Source: UBA3210 sp048359995
Lineage (GTDB): Bacteria > Bacillota_I > Bacilli_A > RFN20 > CAG-449
Length of the DNA: 64,000 nucleotides
NCBI GenBank assembly: GCA_048359995.1
Contig: DBGCPK010000003.1
Coordinates: 124,001 to 188,000, forward strand
Direction of reading: 5' to 3'
Shown here: positions 60,067 through 64,000 of the stretch, in pieces
Layout: every line of letters begins with the position of its first letter
Numbering within the stretch: position 1 is the stretch's first letter
Notes under the pieces: generated by a model
Databases searched by the model: none
Told to the model about the DNA's origin: nothing
What the model saw: the letters and a program-made list of their open reading frames with translations, nothing else
Program-made: the position numbers and the translations under genes

Positions 60067-62256
60067 TTAATGCGTCACCCTTTCCACCGAATAGACATTC
60101 GGAACGTTGATAATGGCGTTTTTGATTTCGTTGAGATGATCGACGTCGGCGACATTGATAGTCAGTTGAATCGAAATGGTCGACGTTTCCGGATGTTTCT
60201 TCGAGATGATTTTCGAACAGTTGACCTTATTTTGCGCCAAGAGATTCAGCACGTCGACGACGATGCTTTCGCGATCGGTCGAACGGATAATGATCTCCAC
60301 CGGACAACTCGACGAAAGATAGTCGGGATTCCACGCGACTTCGATCAAGCGCGTGCGTTCCCTTTGAATGTTCGGACAATCTTTTCGGTGGACCTTGATT
60401 CCTTTTCCCTGCGTGATGTAGCCGATGATTTCATCTCCGGGAATCGGCGAACAACAATTTCCCAACGTGCAAAGAACGTTGTTTTCTCCCTTGACCAGCA
60501 CGGCTTGATGGGAGAGAGCCGAACGTTTGAAATTGACGCTCTTCTTGATCACGTTTTCGACATAGGTTTCCTTTCGGATATTCAAAAAAGAAGTGATCGC
60601 CGAAGGAGCGAGATTTTTCGTGGAAACGGCGATAAACAATTCGTCCGTCGAAGCCGCCTGAAAGTGTTCCAGAACTTCATCGGTGAGAAACGTCATCATT
60701 TTCTGCTCGCTGATCCCGTATTCGCGGAATTGTTCGCTCAGCGACTCTTTTCCCTTCTGGATGTTGGTCGCACGGAGAAAATCGGCGTTCTTTCGCATCA
60801 GGAATTTCCGAATATGCGAACGAGCCTGATTCGTCTTGACGATCTTCAACCAGCCTTCGTTTGGACCTTTCGACTGGCTGTTCGTCCGAATTTCGACGAC
60901 ATCTCCGGTTTTCAGTTCCGTATTGAGGGAGACTAAAACGTTGTTGACCAGCGCGCCGACGGCTTGATCTCCGACTTTGGAATGCACCTTGTAGGCAAAG
61001 TCCAGCGGAGTCGCGCCGCTTGGAAGATCGATGACCTTTCCGTGAGGCGTAAAGCAATAGATGTTGCTTCCGAAGATTTCTTTCTGCAAGGTGTTCATGT
61101 ACTCTCTGGCCGGTTCGTCCTCGTTGGAAATCGAGACGAAATCGGAAAACCAGTGAAGTTTTTCCATGATCTCTTTCTGCTCTTCTTTCGGATCGTAGGC
61201 CTTGCTCTCCTTGTATCGCCAGTGGGCGGCGACGCCTCCTTCGGCGATTTCGTCCATCTCGTAGGTCCGAATCTGAACTTCGAGAATCGTCGAATCCCGA
61301 TCGATGATCGTGGTATGGAGGGATTGATACATATTCGGTTTCGGCACGGCGATGTAATCTTTGAACCGACCCGGAAGCGGTTTGTATTCGCTGTGAATCA
61401 AGCCGAGAATTTCATAGCAATTCAATTCGGTTTTCGTGATGATGCGCAAAGCGATGATATCGTAAATCTGATCGAGCGTTTTCTCCTTGCTGACCAGTTT
61501 TTTGTAGATCGAAGACGGATGCTTGACGCGCGAAGAGATTTCGAAAGGAATTTTGGTCGGTATCAGCATATCGGCGATCTTCTTCTGCAAGTGGCGGATT
61601 TCCTCCACGCGGTGTTTCATATTGCTGTCCAGATAAGCGATGATCTCCTGATATTCTTTCGGGTGCAGGTACATAATGCACAGGTCTTCGAGTTCCCCTT
61701 TAATCGAACTGAGACCGAGCCTGTCGGCAATCGGCACGTAGACGTCCAACGTTTCTTTGGAAATCGAGATCTTCTTTTCCGGCGTCTGAAATTCCAGCGT
61801 GCGCATATTGTGCAAACGATCCGCCAATTTGATGATGATGACGCGAACGTCTTTGGCCATACCCAAAAAGATCTTCCGATGCCCTTCGGCGACGAAGTCC
61901 TTGTCGTGTCTCCGATTGTGGGAAAGCGCCTTGATTTTAGTTAGGCAAAAGACGATTTCGGCGATGTCGGCGCCGAATTTTTCGCTGATTTCTTCTTTGG
62001 TAACATCGCAGTCCTCGATGGTGTCGTGCAGGAATCCGGCGGAAATCGTCGACGGACCCGCTTGCAAAGTCGAGAGGATATAAGCGACTTCGATCAGATG
62101 GGTGATGTAGGAATCGCCCGATTTCCGGAATTGACCGCGATGCTTCTCTTCGGCAAAGCGGTACGCGCTTTCGATCAGATGAACATCGTCAGGTTTGTGA
62201 ATGTAATTCGAAAATTTATCCTCGACGTCCTGATACGTGTGGTTCACCGTCTGCAT
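60067..62256 (-). CDS. rel: Bifunctional (p)ppGpp synthetase/hydrolase Rel
   Basis: 729 residues. Domains in order: HD hydrolase (SYITHLIEVAYIL, FLHDTIEDCDV), synthetase (RVKHPSSIYKKLVSKEKTLDQIYDIIALRI, then GRFKDYIAVPKPNMYQSLHTTI), TGS (IYCFTPHGKVIDLPSGATPLDFAYKVHS), a conserved Cys region (CTLGNCCSPIPGDEIIGYITQGKG) and a C-terminal ACT domain. The intact HD motif and synthetase region support both activities. It governs the stringent response. It lies 1 base after apt, as in Bacillus apt-relA. Confidence 0.96.
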   Translation of the reverse strand: MQTVNHTYQDVEDKFSNYIHKPDDVHLIESAYRFAEEKHRGQFRKSGDSYITHLIEVAYILSTLQAGPSTISAGFLHDTIEDCDVTKEEISEKFGADIAEIVFCLTKIKALSHNRRHDKDFVAEGHRKIFLGMAKDVRVIIIKLADRLHNMRTLEFQTPEKKISISKETLDVYVPIADRLGLSSIKGELEDLCIMYLHPKEYQEIIAYLDSNMKHRVEEIRHLQKKIADMLIPTKIPFEISSRVKHPSSIYKKLVSKEKTLDQIYDIIALRIITKTELNCYEILGLIHSEYKPLPGRFKDYIAVPKPNMYQSLHTTIIDRDSTILEVQIRTYEMDEIAEGGVAAHWRYKESKAYDPKEEQKEIMEKLHWFSDFVSISNEDEPAREYMNTLQKEIFGSNIYCFTPHGKVIDLPSGATPLDFAYKVHSKVGDQAVGALVNNVLVSLNTELKTGDVVEIRTNSQSKGPNEGWLKIVKTNQARSHIRKFLMRKNADFLRATNIQKGKESLSEQFREYGISEQKMMTFLTDEVLEHFQAASTDELFIAVSTKNLAPSAITSFLNIRKETYVENVIKKSVNFKRSALSHQAVLVKGENNVLCTLGNCCSPIPGDEIIGYITQGKGIKVHRKDCPNIQRERTRLIEVAWNPDYLSSSCPVEIIIRSTDRESIVVDVLNLLAQNKVNCSKIISKKHPETSTISIQLTINVADVDHLNEIKNAIINVPNVYSVERVTH

Positions 62257-62257
62257 T

Positions 62258-62788
62258 TCACTCTTCGTCCTTTATGTCCTTGTAGATCAGGCAGCGCAGA
62301 TTGTATTTTTTCAATCTCTCGACACCCGGCAAAGCGGTCAAGCCGATTAGGGCGATCATGCCCGCGACTTCTCCGCCCGATTGTTCGATCAGTTTGGCCG
62401 CGGCGTTCAGCGTCCCTCCGACGGCGACGATATCGTCGATGACGACGACTTTCTGACCTTTCTTTATGGCGTCTTTCCGCATATACAGCACATCGGTACC
62501 GTATTCCAGATCATAGGTGTACGAGATCGTTTCGCCGGGAAGTTTCCCCTTTTTTCTCACCGGAACGAATCCTTTTTTGATCGCGTAAGCCACAGGGCAG
62601 GCGAACATGAATCCTCGCGATTCCGGACCGACGACGATATCCGCGCCCATCTCCGCGGCGATCTCCGCCATCTTCGTCACGGTCGCCTCGAAAGCCTCTG
62701 CGTCCGCTAAAAGGGGAGTGATATCCTGAAACTGCACGCCTTTTTTCGGCCAATCCGGCACGGTGGCGATATAATCTTCTATTTTCAT
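62258..62788 (-). CDS. apt: Adenine phosphoribosyltransferase
   Basis: 176 residues. It has the start YIATVPDWPKKGVQFQDITPLLAD, GPESRGFMFACPVAYAIKKGFVPVRKKGKLPG (usual G-x-E-x-RGF block), and the PRPP-binding motif VVVIDDIVAVGGTLNAA. It salvages adenine to AMP. GAGGTG precedes the ATG at 62788. First gene of apt-rel-rluA. Confidence 0.96.
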   Translation of the reverse strand: MKIEDYIATVPDWPKKGVQFQDITPLLADAEAFEATVTKMAEIAAEMGADIVVGPESRGFMFACPVAYAIKKGFVPVRKKGKLPGETISYTYDLEYGTDVLYMRKDAIKKGQKVVVIDDIVAVGGTLNAAAKLIEQSGGEVAGMIALIGLTALPGVERLKKYNLRCLIYKDIKDEE

Positions 62789-62910
62789 CTCTCAGCACCT
62801 CGATTCATTATTCATCATAAAACATTTGCGCTTTAACTTGAAGATAATTTTTTGAAATCATTAAATCTCCTTTTTCTCGGAAAAGCATAAGAATAAGTGG
62901 GTGATTTCTT

Positions 62911-63276
62911 ATGTCCAACATGTTCTATTATTCGCAAAATCCTTACTATCGGAACATTCCCAACAGCTTTTATTCCTTTTATCCTCGCATGGCGCGAAAC
63001 GTTCGAGGATCGTTCAATTTCAATTCCATGTTGCAGTCCGCGCAGAAGGGAATCAACACGATCAATCAGATCATTCCGCTTTATAAGCAGATTAAACCGA
63101 TCTATCAGCAGGCAAAATCTTCCTTCGACGGGCTGAAAAAATACATCGTTCCCCGCGCGAAGCGAACCGCTTCGACATCACGAATGCAGGACAATCGGGT
63201 GTATGAAGAAAGAAGAACGGGCAACGCCACCTCTTTCAATTATACCCAAGCCGGTCCCTCAGATCCGTTTTTCTGA
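62911..63276 (+). CDS. YqfQ/VrrA-like protein
   Basis: 121 residues, rich in Tyr, Asn, Gln and Ser near the N-terminus. The core FNSMLQSAQKGINTINQIIPLYKQIKPIYQQAKSSFDGLKKYI resembles the YqfQ block in which a helix runs through P-x-x-x-x-Y/I-x-P and ends in K/R-Y. Bacillus yqfQ lies in the same neighbourhood as rpoD and trmK and is linked with spores. Position and composition fit a structural or coat-related role, but no function is shown. GGGTGAT precedes the ATG at 62911. It ends inside the 3' end of trmK (18-bp convergent overlap). Confidence 0.65.
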   Translation: MSNMFYYSQNPYYRNIPNSFYSFYPRMARNVRGSFNFNSMLQSAQKGINTINQIIPLYKQIKPIYQQAKSSFDGLKKYIVPRAKRTASTSRMQDNRVYEERRTGNATSFNYTQAGPSDPFF

Positions 63277-63951
63277 AAGCGAAGTCAGCATCTCCTGATC
63301 CTTACGAATCTCGATCTCGATCTCCGTGCGCCTCGACGGGGATAATTCCTCGTTTTCCAGCAACCGTCTGTGCGTTTGGATTCTCGCGCGATAAAGGGAA
63401 AGAAACGTCTCTTCCTTTTTGACGAGATTGATCGGTCCGTAACGGTATTGCCTGTCGTCGTAAGTCGCTCTTCCTCTTTCAAACAGCATGATCGGATAGA
63501 AATGTTCGTCGAAAACGACGGATTCGTCGGCGATGCGGTAACCTAATGCGACGATTCTCCTTCTGACCTCTTCTTCCTTGCTCTGCGGCGAGAGAAGAAA
63601 GAAGTCGATGTCGGCGAGTTTTTCTCTCGAAGTCTCGACGATGGAGATCATCAGGTCTCCGCCCATGCCGGCGAGAATGACGAAAGAATATTCCGAAGGA
63701 AGTTCTTTCAGCCCGTCGGATAGAGAAATTACGGCTTTTCCTTCCGAAATCGCACCTTTCAGATTCTCTTCGAGTCGCCGATATGGACCGATTTTATTGT
63801 CGGAGGCAAAGCATCGCGAAGCCTTTCCCGTTTCCAGAAGATATCGGCACAAAAGCCCGTGATCGGCGCCGATGTCGGCGCAAAAAGCCCCTTTCGGAAC
63901 GAAAGAGGCGATCGCTTTCAAGCGCGCCGAAAGGCGGATCTTATTCTCCAC
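63259..63951 (-). CDS. trmK: tRNA (adenine22-N1)-methyltransferase TrmK
   Basis: 230 residues from a GTG at 63951 that overlaps the rpoD end by 11 bases, with GGGGA upstream. The SAM-binding motif I is FCADIGADHGLLCRYLL, followed by ILAGMGGDLMISI (usual G-M-G-G-x-L-I) and LLSPQSKEEEVRR. A C-terminal helical domain follows. It methylates A22 in tRNA. The order rpoD-trmK is that of other Bacilli. Confidence 0.92.
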   Translation of the reverse strand: MENKIRLSARLKAIASFVPKGAFCADIGADHGLLCRYLLETGKASRCFASDNKIGPYRRLEENLKGAISEGKAVISLSDGLKELPSEYSFVILAGMGGDLMISIVETSREKLADIDFFLLSPQSKEEEVRRRIVALGYRIADESVVFDEHFYPIMLFERGRATYDDRQYRYGPINLVKKEETFLSLYRARIQTHRRLLENEELSPSRRTEIEIEIRKDQEMLTSLSEKRI

Positions 63952-64000
63952 GGTAATCCCCGAAGCGCTTGGCTCTGGTCGGGTGGCGGAGTTTCCGAAT
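63941..64000 (-). CDS. rpoD: Vegetative sigma factor RpoD/SigA, last 20 codons
   Basis: Only the 3' end is in the window. The minus-strand frame reads IRKLRHPTRAKRFGDYRGE then TAA, which is the conserved end of region 4.2 of the main sigma factor (LRHPxRxxRLRDF type). The rest lies beyond the right edge. This explains why -35/-10 hexamers of the TTGACA/TATAAT type are seen across the window. Confidence 0.85.
   Translation of the reverse strand: MRKLRHPTRAKRFGDYRGE

Noticed and set aside
1..64000. CRISPR arrays, insertion sequences, tRNA and rRNA genes
   Set aside because: I found no evenly spaced palindromic repeats of 25-40 bases, no transposase-like frames with terminal repeats, and no cloverleaf or rRNA-like sequence in any of the spacers.
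1..64000. UGA read as Trp, as in Mollicutes
   Set aside because: Several genes end in TGA at the family's usual end point (plsC-like, aspS, efp, mal genes), and Trp positions use TGG.

Overview
The window is a stretch of bacterial chromosome packed with housekeeping genes on both strands, with short spacers, clear GGAGG-type ribosome binding sites and many 1-20 bp gene overlaps. TGA is used as a stop (for example at 243-245 and 3535-3537) and Trp is TGG, so the standard code applies. Gene content and order point to the Bacillota. Several neighbourhoods match Bacillus subtilis: plsY-parE-parC, yqeG-yqeH-yhbY-nadD-yqeK-rsfS, xerD-deoB, yqhY-nusB-xseA-xseB-recN-spoIVB-spo0A, rpoD-trmK-yqfQ and apt-rel. 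Sporulation genes (spo0A, spoIVB, spoIIIAH, sigK, a cse60-like gene, a yqfQ-like gene), an efp-spoIIIAH junction and a glgC-glgD-glgA set suggest an uncultured gut-type member of the Bacilli/Erysipelotrichia side. That placement is inference; no rRNA or tRNA gene is present to settle it.

Layout. 1-5.1 kb: the end of a plsC-like gene, a T-box leader, hisS-aspS and a DEAD-box helicase. 5.1-9.3 kb: ispG on the minus strand, then a VanZ-like gene, a duplicated DUF1538 membrane protein and two PII-like genes on the plus strand, then rpmG. 9.3-17.2 kb: a metallo-hydrolase, efp, spoIIIAH, yneF, plsY (minus), parE and parC. 17.2-22.0 kb: sigK (minus) and the yqeG-to-mtnN ribosome-assembly and NAD cluster. 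22.0-33.5 kb, all minus: a lipoprotein, deoB, xerD, dinB, spo0A, spoIVB, recN, xseB, xseA, nusB, an Asp23-family gene and a NYN-LOTUS protein. 33.6-42.9 kb, minus: a complete maltodextrin import and breakdown operon (malE-malF-malG, GH13, GH13 lipoprotein, ATPase) behind a consensus promoter and a LacI-family-type palindrome. 43.0-53.0 kb, minus: tex, a lipoprotein, a cse60-like gene, leuS, glgA-glgD-glgC and a two-helix membrane protein. 53.0-59.1 kb, minus: a three-gene SMC complex of the Wadjet/Mks type (jetA-jetB-jetC) with no jetD nuclease, followed by a small membrane protein. 59.1-64 kb: an RluA-type synthase, rel, apt, yqfQ-like (plus), trmK and the last 20 codons of rpoD.

How the genes fit together. 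The sugar operon imports maltodextrins and degrades them, and the nearby glg genes store glucose as glycogen. The sporulation genes are spread through the housekeeping clusters in conserved positions, but two look reduced: spoIIIAH sits beside efp without spoIIIAA-AG, and Spo0A lacks one acidic-pair residue and the usual Thr/Ser of its receiver domain.

The observations most worth a second look are the JetABC operon without JetD; TTACT iterons phased at 11 nt in four spacers downstream of minus-strand genes; the pairing of a duplicated DUF1538 transporter-like protein with two PII proteins; a T-box leader whose GACAC specifier could read both Asp and His codons; EF-P with Met at the modified loop position; and inverted repeats overlapping three promoters.
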